Source: Bacillota bacterium (lineage in GTDB: Bacteria > Bacillota > Clostridia > Tissierellales > Sedimentibacteraceae). Taken from it: DNA of 5,608 nucleotides. Position numbers and translations under genes: made by a program. Under the pieces are notes generated by a model. That model was not told where the DNA came from and did not search any database. It saw only the letters and a list, made by a program, of their open reading frames with translations. This document shows positions 1-5,380 of the stretch, in pieces (within the stretch, counting starts at the first letter, position 1; every line of letters starts with the position of its first letter). The stretch is from contig JARBUP010000197.1 in assembly GCA_029239575.1 (NCBI GenBank), positions 1-5,608 on the forward strand, written 5' to 3'.

Positions 1-782
1 CCAGTTTCTCCAATTTCAAGGCCTGCTTCTTTTGCTAAAGTTGTTTCAGGTCTTACACCAATTGCCATTACTACAACTTCTGCATCTATTTTCTTGCCTG
101 ATGATAATACAATTTCTTTTTCTTCAATTTTTTGTATTCCATCGCTAAGTACAAGGTTAATTCCCTTGTCCATCATTTCTTTGTGAAGAATTTGAGCCAT
201 ATCATAATCGAAAGGTGCCATAACTTGATTTAATGCTTCTACTAAACTTACGTCATATCCTGCAATTCGTAGGTTTTCTGCTACTTCCATTCCTATAAAA
301 CCACCACCTATTACAGCAATTTTTTTAGCGTCCTTTTCTTTTATATAGCTGTTTAATTTTTTTATATCCACTACATTTCTTACTGTAAAAACGTTTGGAT
401 TATCTATTCCTTCAATTCTTGGAAGAATAGGGTTAGCTCCTGGAGAAAGGAACAGTTTATCATAAGACTCTGTATATTCTTTTCCTGTCAATAAATCCTT
501 AACCATAATTGTTTTTTCTTCGCGATTTATTTTAGTTACTTCGCTATTTGTTCTTGCAACTATGTTGTATTGATTTTTAAATACAACTGGATCCATCATT
601 ACTAAGCTGTCGCTGTCTTCAACAATTCCACTCAAATGAAATGGCAGTGAGCAGTTAGAAAAAGATACATTTGGTCCTTTTTCAAACATTATTATTTCAG
701 CTGATTCATCCAATCTTCTTACCCTTGCTGCTACAGATGCTCCTCCTGCAACTCCGCCGATAATTAAAATTCTTTTACCCAT
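1..782 (-). CDS. FAD-dependent NAD(P)H oxidoreductase, CoA-disulfide reductase type (3' end cut by window edge)
   Basis: My translation gives 260 residues running off the left edge; the family is usually about 440 residues or more, sometimes with a C-terminal rhodanese-like domain that cannot be seen here. The N-terminus has the FAD-binding Rossmann motif IIGGVAGGASVAAR (about residues 7-20). The motif FSNCSLPFHLSG (41-52) carries Cys44, at the place of the single redox-active cysteine of CoA-disulfide reductases and NADH oxidases. SPGANPILP (about 131-139) is the usual strand after the FAD domain. A second nucleotide-binding motif, AVIGGGFIGME, has its glycines at 159, 161 and 164 and should bind NAD(P)H. 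IGVRPET (241-247) leads into the second FAD-contact region. The expected reaction is NAD(P)H-dependent reduction of a CoA, persulfide or related disulfide in the cytoplasm; the true substrate cannot be read from sequence. The ATG at 780-782 has a good RBS. The gene is divergent from the LysR regulator. Confidence 0.92.
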   Translation of the reverse strand, partial: MGKRILIIGGVAGGASVAARVRRLDESAEIIMFEKGPNVSFSNCSLPFHLSGIVEDSDSLVMMDPVVFKNQYNIVARTNSEVTKINREEKTIMVKDLLTGKEYTESYDKLFLSPGANPILPRIEGIDNPNVFTVRNVVDIKKLNSYIKEKDAKKIAVIGGGFIGMEVAENLRIAGYDVSLVEALNQVMAPFDYDMAQILHKEMMDKGINLVLSDGIQKIEEKEIVLSSGKKIDAEVVVMAIGVRPETTLAKEAGLEIGET

Positions 783-789
783 TTTAAGT

Positions 790-796
790 CCCCTCC
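790..796 (-). promoter_or_regulatory. Ribosome binding site of the flavoprotein gene
   Basis: Read on the minus strand this is GGAGGGG, with 7 nt before the ATG at 780-782. It fixes the start codon. Confidence 0.8.
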
Positions 797-833
797 AAAT
801 TTTACTTATTATGAATTTATTAATTTTGTAAAT

Positions 834-874
834 GTTAATTATAATTAAATATTTGATTATGTATATTAATTAAC
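834..874. repeat. Inverted repeat in the divergent promoter region
   Basis: GTTAATTA (834-841) and TAATTAAC (867-874) are exact inverted copies separated by 25 bp. They lie between the divergent flavoprotein and lysR genes, upstream of both. This could be a regulator site, but in DNA this AT-rich a repeat of this size can arise by chance. Confidence 0.3.
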
Positions 875-885
875 AATTTGCTACA

Positions 886-911
886 AAGTAAAATGTCTTT
901 ACCATTTACTT
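886..911. repeat. Imperfect palindrome overlapping the putative lysR -35 element
   Basis: AAGTAAAATG (886-895) and CATTTACTT (903-911) are inverted copies apart from one extra A in the left arm, with a 7 bp centre. The right arm overlaps the proposed -35 hexamer at 898-903, which is where a repressor or an autoregulating LysR protein might bind. No known motif was recognised. Confidence 0.3.
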
Positions 912-926
912 AATTTATTATATAAT
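898..926 (+). promoter_or_regulatory. Putative sigma-A promoter of the lysR gene
   Basis: The -35 hexamer TTTACC (898-903, 4 of 6 consensus bases) is followed by a 17 bp spacer and a perfect -10 TATAAT (921-926). A start site near 933 would give a leader of roughly 80 nt. A second TATAAT lies at 942-947 but lacks a good -35. This is a consensus match only. Confidence 0.5.
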
Positions 927-964
927 AAAATTAGAAGTTTGTATAATAAATAACCTTTATATAT

Positions 965-987
965 CATAAGTTATTCTTATGGCATAA
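965..987. promoter_or_regulatory. Probable LysR-type operator upstream of lysR
   Basis: CATAAG (965-970) and CTTATG (976-981) form a perfect inverted repeat around a 5 bp centre. It contains T967-N11-A979, the signature spacing of LysR-family binding sites. A third half-site, CATAA at 983-987, makes an overlapping palindrome TTATG-G-CATAA (977-987). A near copy lies upstream of the tau operon at 5348-5364. The position just ahead of the lysR start, inside its probable leader, suits autoregulation. A role as an RNA hairpin in the leader is an alternative. Confidence 0.5.
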
Positions 988-1011
988 ATTTAACAAGGAT
1001 TGGTGAAAAAT

Positions 1012-1920
1012 TTGAATTTAGATTATCTAAAATCATTTTATTATATTGCACAATGTAACAGCATATCTAAAGCAAGTGAAATATTACATGTTACTCAGCC
1101 TGGTTTAAGCATGCAACTAAAAAGCTTAGAATCAGAATTAGGCTTTTCTTTGTTGAGCCGTTCAAATAAAGGCGTATTGCTTACATCAGAAGGTGAAGTA
1201 GTTTATGATTACGCTAAGTCCATATTTGCATTGGAAGAAAATATGTATAACAGCATTAATTCTTTAGAACAGAAGAAAAATACATTGTTCATAGCTTCGT
1301 GCAAAACTTACGGGTCATATCAGCTTGCTTTTAACATATGCAATTTTAAAGACATTCATTCAGGACTTGATATTTGCATGGATACTTTCAATACATCCGA
1401 AGTAATAGATAAAATCCTCAATCACGATTATAACATAGGCATAATCAAAGGAAACTGCAGCACTGAAGCAAAAGAAATGATTGAAGAAACAAGTTTTTTT
1501 GATGATGAAATTGTGCTTTGCATCAACCCTTCATATTCTAAGGATGAAATTAAAATCAAAGAAGTTAAAAGAATTCCTTTAATAATGAGGGATACTGATT
1601 CGGGAACATATAAAATGGTAAAGAAATTTCTAAACAACAGCGGTATTGATATATGCGATTTGGATATATTGATTCGCAGCAATTGTACAGAAATTATAAA
1701 ATCTTCCATCCTTAAAAGCTGCTGCGCAAGCTTTGTTGCTAAAAGCTGTATCCAAAAAGAATTGGATAATAATCTGATTAAAATAATAAAAATTTCTGAT
1801 GTGGAAAATTTTGATAGTCTTCATTTCTCATATCATCTAATCAACAGGAAGCAATACAAATTAAATGAGTACGAGCAAAGTTTTTATGATTTTTTGTTAA
1901 AGAATACTAAGAGCTTATAA
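1012..1920 (+). CDS. LysR-family transcriptional regulator
   Basis: DNA-binding regulator of about 302 residues, the normal length for the family. The winged helix-turn-helix lies at about residues 1-60; SISKASEILHVTQPGLSMQL (17-36) is the HTH, and LLTSEGE (56-62) belongs to the wing. The effector-binding domain fills about 90-295. It starts with TLFIASCKTYG and contains DTDSGTYKMVKKFL, the typical loop that contacts a small ligand. The effector is not identifiable; a sulfur-related signal is a guess from the neighbours. The protein is unusually rich in cysteine, with 11 residues. The TTG at 1012-1014 is preferred: it gives the canonical MNLDYLKSF start and has GGTGA at 1002-1006, 5 nt away. 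The frame is also open from TTG 1000 and GTG 1003, which sit only 0 and 3 nt from AAGGA (995-999). A matching palindrome occurs upstream of both this gene and the tau operon. Confidence 0.93.
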   Translation: MNLDYLKSFYYIAQCNSISKASEILHVTQPGLSMQLKSLESELGFSLLSRSNKGVLLTSEGEVVYDYAKSIFALEENMYNSINSLEQKKNTLFIASCKTYGSYQLAFNICNFKDIHSGLDICMDTFNTSEVIDKILNHDYNIGIIKGNCSTEAKEMIEETSFFDDEIVLCINPSYSKDEIKIKEVKRIPLIMRDTDSGTYKMVKKFLNNSGIDICDLDILIRSNCTEIIKSSILKSCCASFVAKSCIQKELDNNLIKIIKISDVENFDSLHFSYHLINRKQYKLNEYEQSFYDFLLKNTKSL

Positions 1921-1991
1921 AATATCAGTACAATGACGCAACCATAGATTGTTATCTTCGTGAAACTTGTTGCTTCTTAATAAAAATAAAT

Positions 1992-2031
1992 AAAATAATG
2001 GTCTTTGCCTTAAAGCTGAGACCATTATTTT
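1992..2031. terminator. Bidirectional intrinsic terminator between lysR and the HesB-like gene
   Basis: The arms AAAATAATGGTCT (1992-2004) and AGACCATTATTTT (2019-2031) pair perfectly over 13 bp around a 14 nt loop. The plus-strand side ends in T-rich sequence. The minus-strand side is followed by T-rich sequence too, since the plus strand is A-rich at about 1980-1995. It lies 71 bp after the lysR stop and 12 bp after the stop of the converging HesB-like gene, so it can serve both. Confidence 0.85.
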
Positions 2032-2043
2032 CGTTTTATGCAT

Positions 2044-2322
2044 TTATTCCATACGCTCTACAAAAAATTTCTTTTTAAAAAATGATGTTTTATAATCTAT
2101 TTTTAACCTCTTAGCTAAAATCGTAACTTCATTTTTATAATAAACTTTTATGCCATCTATTTCAACTATATTGTCTCCATCTTCAGGTTCATCCAGAACC
2201 AGTCTAATCCTTGGTCCAACTCAGCTTTTATCTGCTAAATATAATCTAAATCCCGTTTCGGAATCATTGCCATACTCCAATTTATACTCTTCAGCAGCAT
2301 CAGAAGTTATTTTTATATCCAC
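2044..2322 (-). CDS. HesB/IscA-like selenoprotein with in-frame TGA (Sec34)
   Basis: Reading from the GTG at 2320-2322 gives 92 residues with a single TGA at codon 34 (2221-2223), ending at TAA 2044-2046. Before the TGA comes MDIKITSDAAEEYK and then GFRLYLADKS. After it come VGPRIRLVLDEPEDGDNIVE (35-54) and IDGIKVYYKNE (55-65). Both halves fit one small HesB-like domain, and the TGA falls where the conserved first cysteine of the fold (GCSGP-type motif) is expected. I recall a family model, TIGR01911, for HesB-like selenoproteins with Sec at this position. The C-terminal Cys-Gly-Cys of true IscA is absent; the tail is KKKFFVERME, so carrying an Fe-S cluster in the IscA manner is doubtful and the function is unknown. 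A strong RBS, its own promoter, a SECIS-like hairpin and no start codon just after the TGA argue for Sec over two genes. A recent nonsense pseudogene remains the alternative. Confidence 0.82.
2186..2200 (-). promoter_or_regulatory. Candidate bacterial SECIS element
   Basis: In the mRNA (minus strand) the hairpin is GGUUC-UGGAU-GAACC: 5 perfect base pairs and a 5 nt loop. The loop begins 26 nt after the UGA at 2221-2223 and has G as its second base. This agrees with the general bacterial SECIS pattern as I know it: a short upper stem, a G within the first two loop bases, and a loop about 16-37 nt after the UGA. A competing 6 bp stem (2212-2217 with 2196-2201, one G-U pair) starts closer to the UGA. 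Folding was done by eye. Confidence 0.6.
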
Positions 2323-2329
2323 TAATATG

Positions 2330-2337
2330 CCTCCCTT
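2330..2337 (-). promoter_or_regulatory. Ribosome binding site of the HesB-like selenoprotein gene
   Basis: Read on the minus strand this is AAGGGAGG, with 7 nt before the GTG at 2320-2322. It is the strongest evidence that a gene starts here and that GTG is the start codon. Confidence 0.8.
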
Positions 2338-2351
2338 CTTATATAATTAAT

Positions 2352-2381
2352 ATTATACTATATTATATAATATAACAGCAA
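2352..2381 (-). promoter_or_regulatory. Putative promoter of the HesB-like gene
   Basis: On the minus strand, -35 TTGCTG (2376-2381) is followed by an 18 bp spacer and -10 TATAAT (2352-2357). It begins just after the hairpin at 2404-2440, so the selenoprotein gene appears to be its own transcription unit. The region is very AT-rich, and other -10 choices exist. Confidence 0.5.
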
Positions 2382-2403
2382 AAGACCTTTTTGACTATTA
2401 AAT

Positions 2404-2440
2404 AATAAATGCCATGTATTAATTATACACGGCATTTATT
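2404..2440 (-). terminator. Probable terminator of the tau operon
   Basis: The arms AATAAATGCC (2404-2413) and GGCATTTATT (2431-2440) pair perfectly over 10 bp. The stem continues, after an A-C mismatch, through TGTAT/ATACA to a 5 nt loop. It lies 56 nt after the ATPase stop. The sequence after the stem on the minus strand is T-rich but has no clean T run, so termination may be partial. Confidence 0.65.
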
Positions 2441-2495
2441 TAATTATATACAAAATAATTCGTATTCATATATTTTATTTTTAATAATCTTTATT

Positions 2496-3302
2496 TCATA
2501 ATAGCTCATTGCATTGATTATTAATAATTTTTAAAATTTCTTCCCTTATATCAATATATTCTTTTGTACACCTTGAATTATTATTATTTTTTAAAATATC
2601 AAAAGTGAAATCTGTATTAAACTCTTTAATAATTGTACCCGGCCTACAAGACATAACTAAAACCCTCGTAGCAAGTTCTAACGCTTCATCTACATCGTGC
2701 GTAATAAGTAAAACTGTATTTGTCGTTTTATTCCAAATTTCTCTTATCAATTTTTGCATATTATGTCTTGTTAAAGCATCTAATGCACCAAAAGGTTCAT
2801 CCATAAGAATTAATCTTGGTTTATTCACTAAAGTCTTTGCAAGTGATACTCTTTGTTTCATTCCTCCTGAAAGTTCGTAAGGTCTATTTTTCTCAAATCC
2901 ACTTAAGCCAACAAGTTCTAAATATGTTTTTGTCAACTCTGTAATTTCATTTTTAGGAAATTTTCTCATTTTTAATCCGAATGAAACATTATCCTCTACA
3001 TTTAACCAAGGATACAACACAGGATTTTGAAATACAACACCTTTATGGTAATCAGGACCTGTTATAGATTCATCATCCATTATAGCCTCACCTGAAGAAG
3101 GCTTAATAAAACCTGCTAATATGTTAAGCAATGTACTTTTTCCACATCCTGAAGGGCCAAGAATACATATGAATTCCCCTTCTTTAATGTTTAAATTAAC
3201 ATTTTGAAGAGCATCAACATCACGCTTTTCGCCAACATATTTTAAGAACAAATTTTTTAATGTTACCACATTATTTGTTTCACTTTTTATATTTTCAACC
3301 AT
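2496..3302 (-). CDS. tauB: Taurine/sulfonate ABC transporter ATP-binding protein, TauB-like
   Basis: This 268-residue cytoplasmic ATPase powers the importer made with the two upstream genes. All ABC motifs are intact: Walker A GPSGCGKST (49-57), Q-loop Gln92 in VVFQN, signature LSGGMKQR (144-151), Walker B LILMDE (164-169), D-loop GALD (172-175) and switch His202 in LLITHD. Segments such as ITGPDYHKGVVFQN and PWLNVEDNVSFGL, and a tail with EYIDIREEIL, resemble TauB more than other ATPases of the nitrate/sulfonate/taurine class, but substrate cannot be proven from the ATPase alone. The ATG at 3300-3302 is chosen because GGAG (3310-3313) is 7 nt upstream; a TTG one codon earlier (3303-3305) is too close to it. 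The gene is last in the operon, 42 bp after tauA. Confidence 0.93.
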   Translation of the reverse strand: MVENIKSETNNVVTLKNLFLKYVGEKRDVDALQNVNLNIKEGEFICILGPSGCGKSTLLNILAGFIKPSSGEAIMDDESITGPDYHKGVVFQNPVLYPWLNVEDNVSFGLKMRKFPKNEITELTKTYLELVGLSGFEKNRPYELSGGMKQRVSLAKTLVNKPRLILMDEPFGALDALTRHNMQKLIREIWNKTTNTVLLITHDVDEALELATRVLVMSCRPGTIIKEFNTDFTFDILKNNNNSRCTKEYIDIREEILKIINNQCNELL

Positions 3303-3344
3303 CAAAACACTCCATTTCCAATGTATTGATTATATTTTAATAAA

Positions 3345-4376
3345 TTACTTTAAAGCATTTTCTATATATATAGGATTTACAGCATTTACAAATGTTTCAG
3401 ACTTAGGTTCAGATAATAAGCTTTTCTGTTTATACAAAAAATCCGCTGTATCTTTTAAATTATCTGCTAATTTACCTTTTTCAGAAGTTGTTCCAAAATA
3501 ATCAGAACTTAACTGTTGTTCTGCTGAAAGCCATATTGAGCCCTGAGTTTGTTTTAAAGCTTCTTCTTCAGTGATATTTAATGATTCAGCAATTGTTTTA
3601 ACTGCTTCATTTCTATTTTCATTATAAAGCTTTACAGCTTTATCCAAAGCTTTTATATAATTTGTCACAATCTGAGGGTATTTTTGTGCAAATTCTTTAC
3701 TCACAATTTCTACATTTGATGTGATTATACCATACTCAGCTAAATCCTTGCTTGTAACTATTGTTGTTCCATCCTTTAAAATATCTGAAAGTATTGGTTC
3801 CCAACCATATGCGGCATCTATGTCGCCTCTTTGCCATGCAGCATATATATCGGGCATTTGCATGTCCAAAAGCGTCAATTCTTTTTCAGAAATTCCATTT
3901 AATTCTAAAGCTTTTAGCAAACTGTAATGTGCTGTTGTAGCAAACGGAGTAGCTACCTTTTTACCTTTTAAGTCCTGTATTGAATCAATACCCGAGCCAT
4001 TTTTAGCAACTAATCTCTCTGCATCACCAAGAACTTCATGTATCCAAATAACTTCTGCATCTATGCCATTTGAAATACCCAATGTAGCTGAAGCAGATCC
4101 TACTAATGCAAAATCTATACTACCTGAAATAAGTGCATTTCTTATATCACCAGCTTGAAATTCTATTATATTTACTTTTACTCCAAGTTCTTCTTCAAAA
4201 TATCCTTTTTCAATGGCAATTTTTTCATCATTAGGCATTACTTGTGTTCCAATATTCACCTCTTTAGGTAAGTCCGCTCCATTATTATTAGAAACAGTTG
4301 ATGATTTGCATCCTGTAATTACAGTTGTCATTAAAGCTAATGAAACTGCGGCCATAAATATTTTTTTTAGTTTCAT
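3345..4376 (-). CDS. tauA: Taurine/sulfonate ABC transporter substrate-binding lipoprotein, TauA-like
   Basis: This 343-residue extracellular lipoprotein binds the substrate and delivers it to the permease. The signal peptide is a KLKK start plus a hydrophobic stretch, ending in the lipobox ITGC with lipidated Cys23. The mature part is a two-lobed periplasmic-binding fold of the nitrate/sulfonate/taurine class. It opens with EVNIGTQVMPNDEKIAIEKG (39-58). TPFATTAHYSLLKAL (143-157) and AAWQRGDIDAAYGWEP (179-194) closely match the corresponding stretches of E. coli TauA as I remember them, favouring taurine or a similar small sulfonate. The ATG at 4374-4376 is preferred because GGGAG (4384-4388) lies 7 nt upstream and the signal peptide starts there. 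The frame is open to 4442, but that start would overlap the permease gene and put 22 odd residues before the signal peptide. It sits 28 bp after tauC. Confidence 0.93.
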   Translation of the reverse strand: MKLKKIFMAAVSLALMTTVITGCKSSTVSNNNGADLPKEVNIGTQVMPNDEKIAIEKGYFEEELGVKVNIIEFQAGDIRNALISGSIDFALVGSASATLGISNGIDAEVIWIHEVLGDAERLVAKNGSGIDSIQDLKGKKVATPFATTAHYSLLKALELNGISEKELTLLDMQMPDIYAAWQRGDIDAAYGWEPILSDILKDGTTIVTSKDLAEYGIITSNVEIVSKEFAQKYPQIVTNYIKALDKAVKLYNENRNEAVKTIAESLNITEEEALKQTQGSIWLSAEQQLSSDYFGTTSEKGKLADNLKDTADFLYKQKSLLSEPKSETFVNAVNPIYIENALK

Positions 4377-4404
4377 GATATATCTCCCTTTTAATTTATA
4401 TATT

Positions 4405-5181
4405 TTATTCTTTTCCTTTCCATGGTACAAATCTATGTTCAATAAGCTGTATACCTTTGTCCAGCAATATACCTGTTATGCCCATTATAATAATACCTAA
4501 AAAGATAATATCACTCCTTAAATATCTGCTTGCATCTAGTACCATCCATCCTATACCTGAATTTGCTGCAACCATTTCAGCTGATACCAAGGTAGTATAA
4601 GCAACACCTAATGATGTTCTTAGACCAGTAAATATATCTGGCAGACATGCAGGAAATATTACATATCTGATTATCTGCAATTTATTAGCACCCACTGTAT
4701 AAGCACTATTTATATAATCTTCTTTAATTTTTATAACAGCTGATACACATGAAATATATGCAGGTGCAAAACAAGCCAAGAATAAAAGTGAAATTTTCGA
4801 CTCATTTTCAATTCCCATCCATAAAACTAATAAAGTATAGTATGCAAGCGGTGGAAGAGGTCTGTAAAATTCTATTAAAGGATCAAAAACAGCTCTAATT
4901 TTAGAATTATAACCACTTGCAAGTCCTAAGGGGATTGCTGTTATAGCAGCAAAAAAGAAAGCTATTATAAGTCTTTTCATACTCTCTGCTAAATGTTCTA
5001 GCAAAGTAAAATTCTTATACCCATTTTCCATAATATCAACAAAAGCTACAAATACTGATTTCGGATTTGGCACTAAATTCTGATCAACTAATCCTAATGC
5101 AGAAACAATAATCCATATAAATAAAATAGAAACTAAAGTTCCCATTGATATTATTTTTTCAGTTGCAGTCTTTTTGTTCAT
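4405..5181 (-). CDS. tauC: Taurine/sulfonate ABC transporter permease, TauC-like
   Basis: A 258-residue inner-membrane permease of the usual length, with about six hydrophobic segments: roughly 13-31, 70-90, 110-123, 131-150, 190-206 and 224-242. PLIEFYRPLPPLAYY (101-115) and LWMGIENESKI (120-130) match the TauC pattern. The cytoplasmic EAA loop that docks on the ATPase lies at about 160-188 (AYTVGANKLQIIRYVIFPAC, then LPDIFTGLR). The C-terminus PWKGKE also resembles the end of TauC. The ATG at 5179-5181 has AAAGGA (5190-5195) 8 nt upstream. It is the first gene of the operon, giving the order C-A-B. No taurine-degrading enzyme is encoded in the window, so the fate of the imported sulfonate is unknown. 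Nitrate or aliphatic sulfonate is a less likely alternative substrate. Confidence 0.93.
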   Translation of the reverse strand: MNKKTATEKIISMGTLVSILFIWIIVSALGLVDQNLVPNPKSVFVAFVDIMENGYKNFTLLEHLAESMKRLIIAFFFAAITAIPLGLASGYNSKIRAVFDPLIEFYRPLPPLAYYTLLVLWMGIENESKISLLFLACFAPAYISCVSAVIKIKEDYINSAYTVGANKLQIIRYVIFPACLPDIFTGLRTSLGVAYTTLVSAEMVAANSGIGWMVLDASRYLRSDIIFLGIIIMGITGILLDKGIQLIEHRFVPWKGKE

Positions 5182-5266
5182 ACTTTACATCCTTTCTTAC
5201 TATTCACTACACAAAAATTACATTTTCATTATATAAATTAATTTTTAAATAAAAATAACATTAAAA

Positions 5267-5295
5267 TATATACAATTTTGTTAATTTTATCTCAA
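5267..5295 (-). promoter_or_regulatory. Putative promoter of the tau operon
   Basis: On the minus strand, -35 TTGAGA (5290-5295, 5 of 6) is followed by a 17 bp spacer and -10 TATATA (5267-5272, 4 of 6). A start near 5260 would leave a leader of about 80 nt before tauC. Other AT-rich -10 matches are present nearby. Confidence 0.45.
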
Positions 5296-5303
5296 TTTAA
5301 ATA

Positions 5304-5320
5304 TATCATATTCCTTGATA
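5304..5320. repeat. Inverted repeat upstream of the tau promoter
   Basis: TATCA (5304-5308) and TGATA (5316-5320) form an exact inverted repeat with a 7 bp centre. It contains T5306-N11-A5318 and lies between the proposed -35 element and the CATAAC-N5-CTTATG site. It could be a second LysR contact site. The arms are short, so chance is possible. Confidence 0.3.
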
Positions 5321-5347
5321 CTTTCATAATAAGTAATTTTTATAAAG

Positions 5348-5364
5348 CATAACAAATCCTTATG
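5348..5364. promoter_or_regulatory. Probable LysR-type operator upstream of the tau operon
   Basis: CATAAC (5348-5353) and CTTATG (5359-5364) flank a 5 bp centre. This matches the palindrome ahead of lysR (965-981) at 11 of 12 arm positions with the same spacing, and contains T5350-N11-A5362. It is centred about 60 bp upstream of the proposed -35 element, a little farther than usual for an activator site. It also lies 17 nt after the MFS stop codon; as a terminator it would be weak, with no T run behind it. Confidence 0.5.
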
Positions 5365-5380
5365 TTCAAATTATAGATAT

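Noticed and set aside
802..815. TTACTTATTATGAA repeated as its inverse at 5323-5336
   Set aside because: An exact 14-base match between two regulatory regions, but a rough estimate for DNA this AT-rich suggests about one such match is expected by chance in a window this size, and the orientation relative to the genes differs.
1428..1824. Two minus-strand open frames inside lysR
   Set aside because: They are shadows of the LysR coding sequence, with no RBS and low-complexity hydrophobic translations.
1921..1991. Possible small RNA or peptide gene after lysR
   Set aside because: No promoter, RBS or stable structure was seen before the terminator hairpin; it looks like a plain 3' untranslated region.
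2044..2322. Reading the HesB-like gene as a pseudogene with a nonsense mutation
   Set aside because: Not fully excluded, but the stop is TGA rather than TAA or TAG, lies exactly at the conserved Cys position and is followed by an intact frame and a SECIS-like hairpin, which favours selenocysteine.
2150..2350. 66-codon plus-strand open frame over the HesB-like gene
   Set aside because: It has no RBS and no recognisable family, and it lies antisense to a frame with clear HesB-like sequence and strong start signals.
4377..4442. Longer tauA start overlapping the end of tauC
   Set aside because: The extension places 22 residues before a normal lipoprotein signal peptide; the downstream ATG has an ideally spaced GGGAG.
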